The translations under genes and the position numbers were made by a program. The notes under the pieces were generated by a model. It saw only the letters and a program-made list of their open reading frames with translations. It did not search any database and had not been told where the DNA came from. DNA of 64,000 nt from the NCBI RefSeq assembly GCF_014839805.1, contig NC_051142.1:1-64000 (forward strand), given 5' to 3'. The stretch comes from Manduca sexta (taxonomy: Eukaryota; Arthropoda; Insecta; Lepidoptera; Sphingidae). Positions 1-12,493 of the stretch are shown one piece after another (position 1 is the first letter of the stretch; every line of letters begins with the position of its first letter).

Positions 1-413
1 TATTATGGAAACGATATATCGCTCAATCGCCCATTAGGTTGGACGGTAGTGCTTAGCTGCACTCTCCTTGCCAAAGCAAATTAAAGCCCTCACCAGACAT
101 AGTGTGGAAGGGTGTGATATTCTCATCGCGTTCATGTTGAACCACCGCGCTAAGCTAAGTGTGGCATTTTCTGTGTGGCGTCTTCCATACATTATTAATA
201 GTCACTCGGCAGCCAAGAGCACGTGATCAAGATTCGACTTGAATATCACACCCAGCAACGGTCTCTATCTGGACTCTAGGGAGGACTCTCTTCTTCTACA
301 AGTGTCTCTTCATTGTTGAAGGTTGGCCGTCAGATTCTTGTTATCCTCCTTGTTATTGGCTCTTAAGATGACATTTAAACAATGGTAACATTGTCCACAG
401 AACATATTCACAG
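1..413. other. Upstream flank or intron of the NOC4-like gene, no exon recognised
   Basis: I see no recognisable exon here. The first supported exon of the NOC4-like gene starts at 414 after an AG acceptor in phase 2, so this stretch should be intron or upstream sequence. Positions about 280-350 carry a dispersed-repeat fragment that recurs at about 55235-55300 and, more weakly, at 43220-43320. The rest is unassigned. Confidence 0.5.
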
Positions 414-3400
414 TGCTGTTGGACTCCGAGATGTCGATGTCTGCGCCGATCGCCCGCTTCCAGGAGTTCACGGAGTACAAGGACGTCCAGCAGTACGGGC
501 TGAAGGTTCTCTCCACACTCGCTTACAAAAAGTACGTATCCTCATTATATGTCATTTACTTTGCACTCCTTTGAATGCCTGTTAATAAAAGTAAGTTGTA
601 CATTTATATTTAATATTTGTCTAGCTATAACGGTAAATGACACTGGACGTAAAACTAGGTAGGTTGGTGTCATTGTCTAAGAACTTCCTCGCGTTTATTA
701 ACAAAGCCAGCATTAACAAATACTTAATAATATCATTAAATATAAAATTTATAAAGTGAGATCAAAAGCCATTCGACAATTGTAATACTTAAAAAAATTC
801 AGTAAATGCTTGAAAGACCTTATTACATGAAAGTTTAAAACTTATTTCTTAAAAGTTTCTGTCGTCACATTGAATGTTTTTTCCTGTTGCGATCAATATA
901 AGGAAAGACGTATTTTCCTTATCAACAACTTAACAAATGCCAAACCTAGTTCTAAAAATAACCGTGTTATGCAATTAGGTCGCCAACGCCCATATACATG
1001 CAGAACTACCTGGAGTTGCTCGACAAACTGCTCGTGTCCGAGATACCGTTGGAGCCAAAGAACAGAGTGAAAGAGAGAGATGATGAAGAGAAGGAGGACA
1101 AGTTGCTGTGCGCTACAGAAGGTAAACTATACTATGAAATTTTGTTTTGGCATTAAACGTAAATAGAGAAGGGGTGTTTATTATATCTACATTGTATTTA
1201 TAAATTATTTATATTATATTATACAAACTTTTTGAAGCACCCTGTATGTTAGATGTATAAAATAAAAAGGTGTTTTAAATTATTTTGACAAATTAGAATC
1301 CTACATGGCTACATAGAACGTCATTTTTAACAACTCTAATGGCTTCTGAAGCTGTTTAACACCTAACAAAGAGTGTTATAAATACCTGTATTTAACACCA
1401 GGCTGTATTTCAGACAAAATGCCGTTCACATACAGCGGTATGGCGTGCAGACGCCACGCGAACCGGTGCTGGGGGTTCGCGTGCCAGTGGCCGCTGTGCG
1501 CCGAGCCGCGCACACACCGGCGCGCGCTGCTGCTGCTCGTGGAGCGCCTCATGCCGCTGCTCGCCAAGCCGCATCTCGCCACCGACATGCTGTGCGACAG
1601 TCTGGACGCAGGTGGGTACAACGTACGAACCGGTGCTGGGGGTTCGCGTGCCAGTGGCCGCTGTGCGCCGAGCCGCGCACGCACCGGCGCGCGCTGCTGC
1701 TGCTCGTGGAGCGCCTCATGCCGCTGCTCGCCAAGCCGCATCTCGCCACCGACATGCTGTGCGACAGTCTGGACGCAGGTGGGTACAACGTACGAACCGG
1801 TGCTGGGGGTTCGCGTGCCAGTGGCCGCTGTGCGCCGAGCCGCGCACGCACCGGCGCGCTGCTGCTGCTCGTGGAGCGCCTCATGCCGCTGCTCGCCAAG
1901 CCGCATCTCGCCACCGACATGCTGTGCGACAGTCTGGACGCAGGTGGGTACAACGTACGAACCGGTGCTGGGGTTCGCGTGCCAGTGGCCGCTGTGCGCC
2001 GAGCCGCGCACGCACCGGCGCGCGCTGCTGCTGCTCGTGGAGCGCCTCATGCCGCTGCTCGCCAAGCCGCATCTCGCCACCGACATGCTGTGCGACAGTC
2101 TGGACGCAGGTGGGTACAACGTACGAACCGGTGCTGGGGTTCGCGTGCCAGTGGCCGCTGTGCGCCGAGCCGCGCACGCACCGGCGCGCGCTGCTGCTCG
2201 TGGAGCGCCTCATGCCGCTGCTCGCCAAGCCGCATCTCGCCACCGACATGCTGTGCGACAGTCTGGACGCAGGTGGGTACAACGTACGAACCGGTGCTGG
2301 GGTTCGCGTGCCAGTGGCCGCTGTGCCGAGCCGCGCACGCACCGGCGCGCGCTGCTGCTGCTCGTGGAGCGCCTCATGCCGCTGCTCGCCAAGCCGCATC
2401 TCGCCACCGACATGCTGTGCGACAGTCTGGACGCAGGTGGGTACAACGTACGAACCGGTGCTGGGGGTTCGCGTGCCAGTGGCTGCTCTGTTTAATTTCT
2501 GCAGCTGCTGCTGACATGACTAGAGAGAGATTATTCGCCAGTACAATGGCCTTACGTGCTTTAAATATATTCAATACTATCTACAGTTTGAATGGGTCAC
2601 TGGTTGAAACTGCCCTCAAACTGATGTCAAGTTCTTTTAAATGTAGTGTGCTAGAATATTGCCAAATGCTCCTGTATCACAAATCTGCTAGTATTAAAAC
2701 ACATCCAAGATAACTTCATTATGTAAAATATTTCAAAATTACACAATCTAAAATATCATTAACACCTGTCATTTCACAGGGGGGCCTATATCTATGCTGG
2801 CGCTACAAGGAGTACTGGAGCTGGTGAGACAGCACAACATCGATTACCCGGACATGTACGACCGGCTGTACGCCATGTTCGAGCCGGAGATGTTCGCCAC
2901 GCGCTACAAGAAGCGGCTCATGCACCTCGCAGATATATTCCTTAGTTCTACGTGAGTATATAAATTTAACCAAAACTAAAAAGTGATGTCCTTCGGTCTA
3001 AAAGCAATGTTTTTTGATTACAGCACCTGTGAAATATTGAGTTGAAACTTAATTGGAGTTGTTCAGATTTTTATGTTGGCCATAGGATTCATTACATCTG
3101 CATTGCATTCATTGCCTATTTGCATATCCTTTCAGAGATACAAGCTTGAAGTTAAGTCCACAAAGTGATATATTCTAAAGCATCAAATTAATATTTTTGA
3201 CAGACATTTGCCAGAAAGTCTAGTAGCGGCGTTCGCGAAGCGCCTGTCCCGGCTGGCGCTGGTGGCGTCTCCGGAGGACGCAGTGGGCCTGCTGCAGCTG
3301 GTCGCCAACCTCTTGCTGCGACATCCCGCTCTCAAACGCATGATCTGCTACGAAGACACACCAGCTATAAGTATGTCGTATGACATTTACTAATGAATAG

Positions 3401-4353
3401 TTTTTGTCATAAATACCTTTACATGTGATATGAAAATATTGATTGCCAATGTTTCATATTTACTTCATTTGACACTCTATCGGGACCCTACGCCGCTTAC
3501 CATCAGATGCAGGGGTAATTTTGCCAAGCCCGTAAATAAAATAAAATTGTATCGTCCCAGTGTCAGGCGACCCGTACGTGATGGAGGAGACGTCGGCGTC
3601 TCGTGCGCGCGCGCTGGGCTCGCTGCTGTGGGAGGTGTGCGCGCTGCGCCGCCACGCGTGCGCGCCGCTCGCCGCCGCCGCCGCGCGCGTGCTGCTCGCC
3701 GCCAGCACCGCTGCCAGCGCCGCCAGCGCCGCCACCGCCGCCGCCGCGCCGCTCGACGCGCACAGCGTACGTCTCACTACTACACAATCTAACACGCATG
3801 CGCAGCGCCAACTACACATGCCTATTCTAATAGACTCGAGTCACATTCATTCACGTGGTATGGAACACATATGGCAAAAAGTGGGTGCCTTGGTTGGTTA
3901 GGCACCACTGCTTACCCCTTCGGAGACAAAACCGGGGAATATGTTGTGTGTTAATTCGCGTGCTACACAGAATCACCACACACACTTATAAAGCTGGTCC
4001 TGCATGTTTTGATCCTGCTCAAATCGACGTCAAGCTTATCACTTTAAACTAGGTAGTTTTATATGTACAGAGTGTTTGAACAATTAGGTATAATTCAAGC
4101 CATTTAAACTCAAATATATTGTCAATAATATGATGAATACTATGTACACAGGTACTTTTAATTATGAAATTCAAGTAATCACAATTTCCAGCTCATATAC
4201 AAAATATATGCTAATAAAAGTTACACTTCACAGATGTTCGACGCGGAACTAAAAAAGAGGTTCAAGACTATCGAGGTGAACTTCGTCCGGCCGCAGGGCA
4301 TGGCCGCGCCGTCCGGCGAGCGGCTCCTGCAGTACTGGGAGCTGATGGCCTGA
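414..4353 (+). CDS. NOC4L: Nucleolar complex protein 4 homologue (NOC4L-like), 5' part outside window
   Basis: NOC4 partners Nop14 in maturation and export of the 40S ribosomal subunit in the nucleolus. Seven exons join in phase: 414-531, 979-1121, 1414-1611, 2780-2951, 3204-3370, 3561-3766 and 4234-4353 (TGA 4351-4353), giving 373 visible residues. Animal family members are about 510-520 aa, so roughly the first 130-140 residues lie left of the window. Family landmarks are the junction of exons 3 and 4 reading GGPISMLALQG, then IDYPDMYDRLYAMFEPEMF, HLADIFLSS, LPESLVAAFAKRL and SLLWEVCALRRH, ending in LLQYWELMA. Exon 6 has a long alanine-rich, GC-rich stretch. Exon 3 is amplified into a tandem array (1459-2483); using the first donor (1612) gives the normal protein. 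Assignment rests on motif memory and phase consistency, not on a search. Confidence 0.88.
1459..2483 (+). repeat. Tandem array of a ~167-bp exon-plus-donor unit in NOC4-like exon 3
   Basis: There are about 6.2 head-to-tail copies. The unit is the last 153 nt of exon 3 plus the first 14 nt of the following intron, so each copy ends with the same AG|GTGGGT donor (at 1612, 1779, 1944, 2110, 2273 and 2437). Spacings are 167, 165, 166, 163 and 164. The copies differ almost only by 1-3 nt length changes in a G run, a GC dinucleotide run and a GCT run. No stop codon occurs in any forward frame, which explains the long overlapping ORFs here. It may be a real minisatellite-like exon expansion or a consensus/assembly artefact. 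Confidence 0.93.
3853..3955 (+). mobile_element. SINE 3'-half fragment
   Basis: This lies in the intron between NOC4-like exons 6 and 7. It resembles the tail part of the SINE family seen at 21900-21975 and, inverted, at 24960-25040. The shared core reads like 'ggcaaaaagtgggtgcct' followed by 'ttacccc' and a 'cggagacaaa' segment. No tRNA-like head is present, so it is a truncated copy. Confidence 0.5.
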
Positions 4354-6271
4354 ACACAACCGCAGCCCACGCGACGGTCCGCCAGGTTATAGCACTTACA
4401 TCTGCCACGTACTGTGAGATTGGGTGATTTTTACTGCATTTTCCTTGGTTATAACAGTATTTGTGATATGTGGAAACATTGAAGAAGTTAGTTTGCGCCA
4501 CTGTTGATGGTTACTACTGTCGGAAATGTAACGACTCCACTAGAATACACACTGTCACTGTCGTACTGTCAAAGCACTGGTTTCACGCGTGACTTCATGT
4601 CCATACATTCTCGACAGTGAGTGACCACGGTCAGCATCTACAAAACCGGCTGTCTTATATAGGGTGTTGACAAATAGGTATAAGAAAACACTACAACTAA
4701 AAAAAGGAATATGTTTTTGGTTATAAATTATTTATTTAATATTTGGTGTTGTCGTTTTTTTAGGAACTAGCGATAAGGTTGATGTTATTTACAGTGATTT
4801 TGGCTGTTGGATGTATTTATTTATGGCGCAAACGATAAACCTGGGTCCATATAATTGTTCTGAAATGGCACCAACATGTTAATGTTTAAATGAAACATTG
4901 AAAATAGTAATGATGACGCTGTCTGCATTATATTGCATTATGATTGGATGGTATATGGTATCGGATTTTTCATTTTTTACACATTTTAAAACTCACTAAT
5001 TCAAGTGTTTTATTGTAGAAAATTTACAAATTAATACATTTAACCGATGAGGATGATAAATTGACATTATCAGTTTCTCATTCAAATATGTCTCAGGATA
5101 TGTTCTCCAAAGAAACTAAGTAAGTTTAAAGCTAGCACAACATCTTTTCAAGTGGTATTTATGTTTAAAAGTTTTTTTTATTTATTTACCAATTTTACGA
5201 TAACTTTGGGAGTAACCAATTCAATGAAAGAGAATTATCTGTAATAGGTTTAGCACAGTTTTATTTACGTATAAACTTGAGTTTATACTGCCAGTCATTC
5301 AATATGCCGATGCAAAACATCGACTTATTTTTCAAATTGCAACATTACATTCTTTTAAATTTTCGAAAGAAGTAGATTAATAAAAATTATTAAAAAAAGC
5401 ATTCGAACTCTTATTTATAAAGTATTAAAAGGTATTTATCTTTGCCAATTTAAAACAACTCGTTATGTCATGTTTAACATTGGTAACACTGAACATAAAG
5501 TAATTAGTCTAACACAATCTTCTGTAGTCGCTAGGTCAAATTGCATGATCGATTAAACCATTGATCATACAATTTCGACATACTCTATTAAGTAAACAGA
5601 ACTATTTATATATTTTAAATCTACCGAAGTAATTTAAGTCATAAGATGACTATGCTAATGTATATTTTTTTGGTTGTTGAGATAACCAACGAGTATCGAC
5701 TTGAGCAAAGCCTAATTTGCAGTGGGCACAGTGTTCCCAGTTGCCTAATTAGAAATCTCAAGGTTTCGAACCTTTGCTAGTTGATGGCATATATCTGTAA
5801 TAAAACAGTCCTCCAATAGGCCTTTTTTTCTATTCGATCTTGTGTCCTTGATCCGTTGATTTTGCGCGACTAGTGTTTTCAAAATTATTCGACACGATCA
5901 TTGTAATTATGTAAGATCCTTAACTCGTATGAAAAGTGCGAATTAAAAATATCCCTTGATAACATCGATCACGGCTTCCTTGACAACCAACAAAGTATGA
6001 GTATAAAGGCTTGAATCAACTAAATTCCAAATAAGCAGATTCGTGTCTGTGTTGACCTTAAAGATTTACAATACATAATGTTAATATATTAAAGCTGTGT
6101 GTGCAAGAATGGCCTAACCGAGTTCTTATATAGAAAATATATTATGTTTGAAAAATATCCCTCATAAATAAATAAGGTAAAGATCTCACATTCGAACTGT
6201 AATATTCTAAATTTTACAAACTAGTAATGTTATAATGAAATCAACAATATTATTAATTGCCATTTTCAAAA

Positions 6272-6403
6272 ACGATCCTAATTATTTTTTCGAGCTATTT
6301 AAAAAATGAACCAATCAGAACAAAGTTTTCTTTGCCATTATAACAAATGACATTTCAAATGGTTAATTCTTGGAATGGGATTTAAGATTGAGATTGGGAT
6401 CGT
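6272..6403. mobile_element. Short MITE-like element with CGATCCYAAT terminal inverted repeats
   Basis: It starts ACGATCCTAAT and ends ATTGGGATCGT, an imperfect inverted repeat of about 11 nt. The interior contains ccaatcagaaca and ttcttggaatgggat, shared with the copy at 8693-8822. It is about 130 nt with no coding capacity, as expected of a non-autonomous DNA element. Confidence 0.5.
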
Positions 6404-8692
6404 CTATCAAAAACGGCTGTAAATCGCACCTGCACTTGGCCGTTCTTGCTCTACCAACGGCTTATCTTTAACTGTCTTTTCTTTATGTACACTATAAGGG
6501 CCTTATTATCAAATTGCAAGTAGATTTTGGCACTGAACCCTTGTTTAACTTTACAGGTTGCTATAACCAAATGCTGGTTCATCATTAATTTTTAGTGTCG
6601 CATTTTCGCTATAATTTTATCATATTTAGCGTTTCTATCATTCAGTTGATTTAAATAGGAGCATATAAGCTTTTATTTCCGATATTTGGATTTTACTTCA
6701 AGGCTACAAGCTTTCGCTATTTTTTATCCGACTACGGCTAACCAAGGAAGGATAATGTCTGATTCTTTCTAACTATAATCTTCTCCCTATTTTTAGAGCG
6801 TGGTGTGGTATTTTAAAACAAATTTTGTAGAGAATATCTTTGAGTATTGTTGATGAAAATAAATTGCCACCTGTGCAACTAAATCAAATATATTGCTAGT
6901 CATTAAGGCCTAGCATTCTTTAACAAGATTGTTCGAAACCATGTGCAGCTGACGCCTATATTTATGGCAGGTTTGAATTTAGCGCCATCTATGTCGATTT
7001 AGACTCTATAAATAGTAAATGCGTCGGGCTCGTAAGTAACTTCAGACCGTTCATAAAAATTTGTGTCGAGTTTACATTTGAAAAGTAAAACTATTATGTA
7101 TTTGATACCAATATGAAGACAAAACCATCGTATCGATAAGAATTTTGAATAAATTTTGCACTCGTAATGTTAATGTTAAACGTAAGTGGAGTTAATGTTG
7201 TAATTTGGTTAATTTTATTTTTTTACTATACGTGTATTGTGTGCGTCTGTGATTTAGGAAACGGATGTCGATATGTGACATTGGCATTTCCCGAATATTA
7301 TCGTCGAATTTCTCCGCCTTTTTCATGAAAAATAATACGGACAATGTTTCTGATTCACGCCGTGAATAGATGGGAAATGGTCGATAATAATCGATATCGA
7401 TAAAACAAGTACATCACTATAAAATAAAATGAACACTTCCAGTAATAGTAGATGCTGTGTGACAAGTGGACCAGTTTTTCTACCTTGGTATATTAACCCT
7501 ACCGCCCCCAGTCAAAAGTATCGATGTTCGGACAACACTGGTTTCATACATATCGATAGTTATATCGTTATGTATGACATCAGATTTATGTGTGTTGAGG
7601 TGTAATGCGGATTAAGTGTGTCGTATGCAGGTCGATAGCAATGATTTATATTGTTTTACACTCAAAGGAAAGTCATTGATATTATAAACTATTCCAATTT
7701 CATCCTGGTGTAACTAGAGATGTGCCAATATCGACGTTTTATGATTTTATTGAATATTGCTCGGATGCAATTAAGCTGAGTCAACCTCGATTCCATATAA
7801 TTAAAAAATGTAGATGAAGCATTCCGACTTGCATGCGACACACTCAGTCCATTATATAAACTCGTTATGCAGTTAACGTTGTACGGAGGTAACGTCTTCC
7901 TGTCCCCTAACATTTGTTTCGCCCAGTTTTGTTAGTTTCATTCCAGTTAATGTTCTAACTAGATGTTGCTAAGGATAAATTAAGAATTTATTTTGTTAAA
8001 ACTAACACGAACGCCGCCATTGGCCAGCGTGACGGCCATATTTATTTAACATTTTATTAATTGTAGTTATTTTTAATTGTTTACGAAAGCCTCGCAGTTT
8101 GGGGCGCGGCTGGTGCAGCGTTTGTTATCATAGGATTCATCTAATATTAGATCATAGGACAAGAGTTACTGGCGCCGGATAAAGCTGTTATAATCTTACC
8201 CATAACGGTGGACTAGCATGTTTTCTCTAGACATGAGTTGTAAAAAATCAGTCAGAATCCTATTTAAATGCTATAAAATTAGCTAAGTATATCCGACGCG
8301 TGATATTAGGATAAATAACAGCAACAAAAAAAAAATAGTTTTTGCTGTTTTGTTACATCTTGTGAATTAAGGACGGTATATGGAGTTTTCAATAATTAAT
8401 TAGGTCCTATTATATCAAACTGTTATTTCGAAAACCATCGGCCAGTATAAAAAAGTGCAATAAGTCAGTGCCATGACTCAAAAATATGTTACAAGTGTAT
8501 GTAACTGACAATTGAATTAGTTAAGTTTATAGAGCATACTATGCTGGTATACAAGAGGATGTTTTTAATGTGAATATGTTGTTTAAAAGGACTTTTTTTT
8601 TTCATTGTATAAAAATTGGGAATGATGATGTAAATCTAATAATAGGTTTGGCAACAAAACACATGTTCAGCGATTAACTATTATTTTTAATA

Positions 8693-8822
8693 ACCGATCC
8701 CAATCGCTTTTTTGATCTTTCCTAAAAATAGACCAATCAGAACAGAGCATTTTTTGACAAGCTTACATGAGTAATTTTGAGTGGTCCATTCTTGGAATCG
8801 GATTAAAGATTGAGATTGTGCT
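8693..8822. mobile_element. Second copy of the CGATCCCAATC MITE-like element
   Basis: The left end ccgatcccaatcg matches the inverted right end of the copy at 6272-6403. The interior shares accaatcagaacagag and attcttggaatcggatt. The right terminus is eroded (agattgagattgtg), so the inverted repeat is no longer intact. Confidence 0.45.
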
Positions 8823-11800
8823 AGTTTGTTGAAAACGCCTAATAAACATTAAATATAATTTTAAAAAAATGTGGCCTATTTGTAATTGTGTCCAATAACA
8901 ATGTGAGAACACTGTACAATCTGAATTTTGCATTTCCCTAGTCTCATATTCACATTAGGCGTCGAACTTTACTACACCAATGAAACCCGACCCACCTATA
9001 GCCATACTTCCCTACAATCCCGGAGGTGTTAGTACAAATACTTTTATAGAAATTGCAGTGTAAAGAAATATACTCTAACCAGTATTCAGGCCATTTTATT
9101 TCGAAGATGATAAAATTCGCATACGAAATTTAACGTATATTGCAATGAATAATTAACCATAAGTAGTTCATTTACTGTATAATTTCTAAAGAAAAATATT
9201 TGTATCGCACCTTCCACGAATCTCGCACACAGCCGCGCCCGTCGCATACATTGTGATTATAGCAACAAAACTAGTTGTAAGCTAGTGTAAGCCATTATTT
9301 TAATATTCATTTAATGTTCTATTATATTAATGATTATAAAAATAAAAAGTACTGAAAATATTTTTTTTTATTTCTCTATTATAGTATGTCTTGTGAAAGT
9401 TCGAAGAAAAATAAAAATGTCTCTTATTCTCTTCCAAATTCCGATATTAAAACTATAGAAATAATAATTACGTTTATTCAAAATATTATGTATTTAGTTT
9501 CACACAATACTGGTAATTAACGCAGTCATATTTGTGTAACCTAATTATTATAAACCCAAAAGCATACATTTCTCAATTCCATTGTTAAATACATTCTTAA
9601 ATTCCGCACTTTTCGAAAATCACTCGTATAACTCTTACATAAAAGTAATATTACAATAAACGTAACTATTTATAAATAAGAAATTCTAATAATATAACTT
9701 CTTATCCAGTTTTAAAACTTCTCATGTTATAAATGTCATGAATCAGAATTATATAAAAAAAATACATTTATTGCAATATTACCTACAACACGCAACGTAA
9801 CATATGCTTTTAGCAATAACATCATAACAATTTAATTTTTAAATATTCCACATGTAACAAACATAGCTAAAATTATTATAAACATTTACGTATATAAAAT
9901 AAAAATCTAAAATCACTATCGGTAACAAAATTCGATGTAAATAATGACAAGTCTTTAAAACTAAAATGAGTCATGAAGAACGACTTGAATGTAGATGTAA
10001 TGTCTATCGGCCGATTTCAATAAATAATCTGACTTTTAAAATGGCCTTTGCTGCCGTGCTAAGCGCAAAAGCGATATGTCAGGGAAACCTTATTTCGAGA
10101 TTAACAAAGTTTTGTAAAGATAATTTTGTATATAAAACTGAGATAGCTTTAAGGTTTTTTTAATAAGTTCTAAACAAGATACCGGTATTTAGGTAAGTTC
10201 ATTGGATGGGTATATCTTTAAGGTAACTGACGACAAACAAATCAAGATTATTTTTTTTGAGATATCGCTTATGAGCTTAGCATAACAGTAATGGGTTAAC
10301 AACAAAAATGGACCAATTAGAATAAAGTTTATTTGACACTTACCAACGACTTATTTTGATTGGTCTAGTCTTCCCCATTGTATCAAATTGATTCGGACAG
10401 TTCATTGAAATCGGTTGTATGCCGTAACTAGTAACTGCAACACTGTAGAAACTTGACTAGAATATTATGATTGTTTTAACTTCATATAGCAGAGTACTTA
10501 TACTGGATCTAACTGTAATTTCAGTCGAAATATGCCAATAAAAGCAGTCAGTATAGGAGACCGGACTCATTTTTGTTCTTTATTATTATCAAATATTTAC
10601 GTTATATAAATTATAACACAGAAAGAATTATTTAAATCCGGTAAAAAAGCAACAAGTTATAAGTCTTTCTATTTCGGTAGAAGGGGTAAGTAACAAGAAA
10701 CAGAAAAGAGGCGCAATACCCACGTGTGACGTCATCGGGCATTACGACGCGTGCGAAAGAAAGAGATGAAGCTATACTCCCACTTCGGCACATAGTAATA
10801 TTTGAAATATGAATTACTGGCTCATTTTTAACCAATTTTAATACAGTTTTCGCAAGAGGGTTTCTTTTTCGTATTATTAACCATTACATATAGAATAATG
10901 AACAAAATCAAAACAGGACGGTCCCCTATTATGTTATCATTTGTAACTTTCACTTACATTTAATCAGCTGGGTTTAATTACTAGGATATTGTGATACAGA
11001 GCTTCTTAGAAATAAAATATATAGTTTTAAAATTATCTTCATTAAAAGTATTTATGCAATAAATAATAGAGTGCAAATAACTTGCTATTAGTTGACAGTT
11101 ACTAGAGACAGTATACAATAGCATCTTCAAGTTAAACGTCTAATGATATGTGGTACTATACAAACTAACCAAAATATACAAAATATAATCAATATGGGAG
11201 AAAAGGGGAAGTACATTACGTAATTCTAACGGCACAATCAAATGGCGGGCGTTCAATGCACTTTGCCAAAGTGTTTTGTTGAGCCTTTAAGAAATTTAAA
11301 CAAATATCGAACAGCGTTTCAAATAAACTTTAAGAACCTGACAATGGTATTAACCGAGTTGTATACTATAGATATCCATATATTTTTGGCTGTATAAATT
11401 TTTATTTACGATTATGGAACAAAATTGGTGAATAACTATAAAATGGTAATGTCTCAACGCGCATTGAACATCCGCCATTCGGAGACCTCTACGAGCTAGG
11501 GCAAGATTATTATTGCAAAACATTATTTAAATAGACCCAAAGACATTCACTACATTATTATCTGTATTAAAGGCCCTTTTGAAACAGGTCGTATTTGCAC
11601 AAAATCCATTGAGTAATCATCGGTCATATTTAATATTGGGCACAGCCTTTCCATAGACAATTTATTGTCTTGTCACGATACCATAAAGCACTCTTTCTAT
11701 TTTATATTCTAAAAGCTTTTATCAATTTCTTTCATTAAACTCAAACTCATCAATATTATTACATAATTCACTGTCTTAATTGCCCACAAAGCAATCGACA

Positions 11801-12026
11801 TAACTAATATAGTACGTATTCTTTTTGTTCTGGACGCGGCGACGCTTGATGCCCTGTGCGTAAGAAAGACAAGACACCCGAAGGCCTTTTACATAAGGAC
11901 GGACGACCCACAAAGTATAGACATAAATTATTCAAGTATTCAAACATTAGAGAGAAAGACAGCGCCCTAATCATTTCTTAAAACTTATCAATTTCACATC
12001 ACCCTGTATACGAAACAGAAACGAAG

Positions 12027-12493
12027 TCACTTCACAATCTGCTCTTGACTCTCAGTAGAAGTCTTCTTATTATGGCAGCACGTTATTTGAGGACTCTGCT
12101 CTCTCACTTCTTGTCTGTCTTCATCTTCTTTCTTTTTACAACAAGACTTTGGCTCGTGAACCACCGCCTTGACCTCTTTACCGCAACACTTCTCCTCTGG
12201 CGGTGGGTCTTGCTTCCAACACGATCTCTCCGACCTCAAGAGTTCAACATCTTCCACACTGGGAGTATCTTCTTTCTCATTCTCTGTGTGGCAATGGGGT
12301 TGAGTTTTCTTGACCCGTGCTACTTTTGAGGGGCATTTCTTGGCGCCGTAGTGGCAGCTGCTCTCGCCGGCGCCATCTTGCGGCGTGGAGGGGAAGTAGT
12401 GCGACGGTTGTATGCACGTGCGTGTCTGGCAGATGAAGAAGTCCGATTCTGAGCTTAACGACGAGTCTAATAGAGGTGGTGTTGTGTTTTCCG
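12027..12493 (-). CDS. Long alternative last exon of the copper transporter, Cys-rich tail
   Basis: The acceptor is ctttacag before 12493. The exon enters in phase 1 from donor 13719 and encodes 154 residues to a TGA at 12029-12027. The tail is hydrophilic with scattered cysteines and three CC pairs (EKCCGKE, KSCCKKK, ITCCHNKK) plus CHY and CHT motifs, which suggests cytosolic copper binding or relay. It is much longer than usual Ctr1 tails. Use in mRNA is inferred only from splice phase. Confidence 0.6.

Larger units (their letters stand above)
4354..12026. other. 7.7-kb stretch without recognisable gene; 3' UTRs and dispersed repeats
   Basis: The 5' part should contain the 3' UTR of the NOC4-like gene and the right end the 3' UTR of the copper transporter. 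I found no exon with family motifs or consistent splice phases; the short ORFs (for example 7689-7913, 9966-10163, 10632-10835) are not convincing. Two related MITE-like elements lie at 6272-6403 and 8693-8822, and a weaker relative may lie near 10300-10400. Around 10720-10740 a CACGTG E-box sits next to a TGACGTCA palindrome without an obvious gene. Confidence 0.55.

Noticed and set aside
1376..2713. Several 60-422-codon open frames on both strands across the NOC4-like repeat
   Set aside because: A GC-rich unit without stops whose length is not a multiple of three keeps all frames open. Only the frame entering from 1414 continues into the conserved next exon.
10720..10745. cAMP-response promoter (CACGTG next to TGACGTCA)
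   Set aside because: No gene start or exon is recognisable nearby, and such palindromes occur in dispersed repeats. Not enough to call a promoter.
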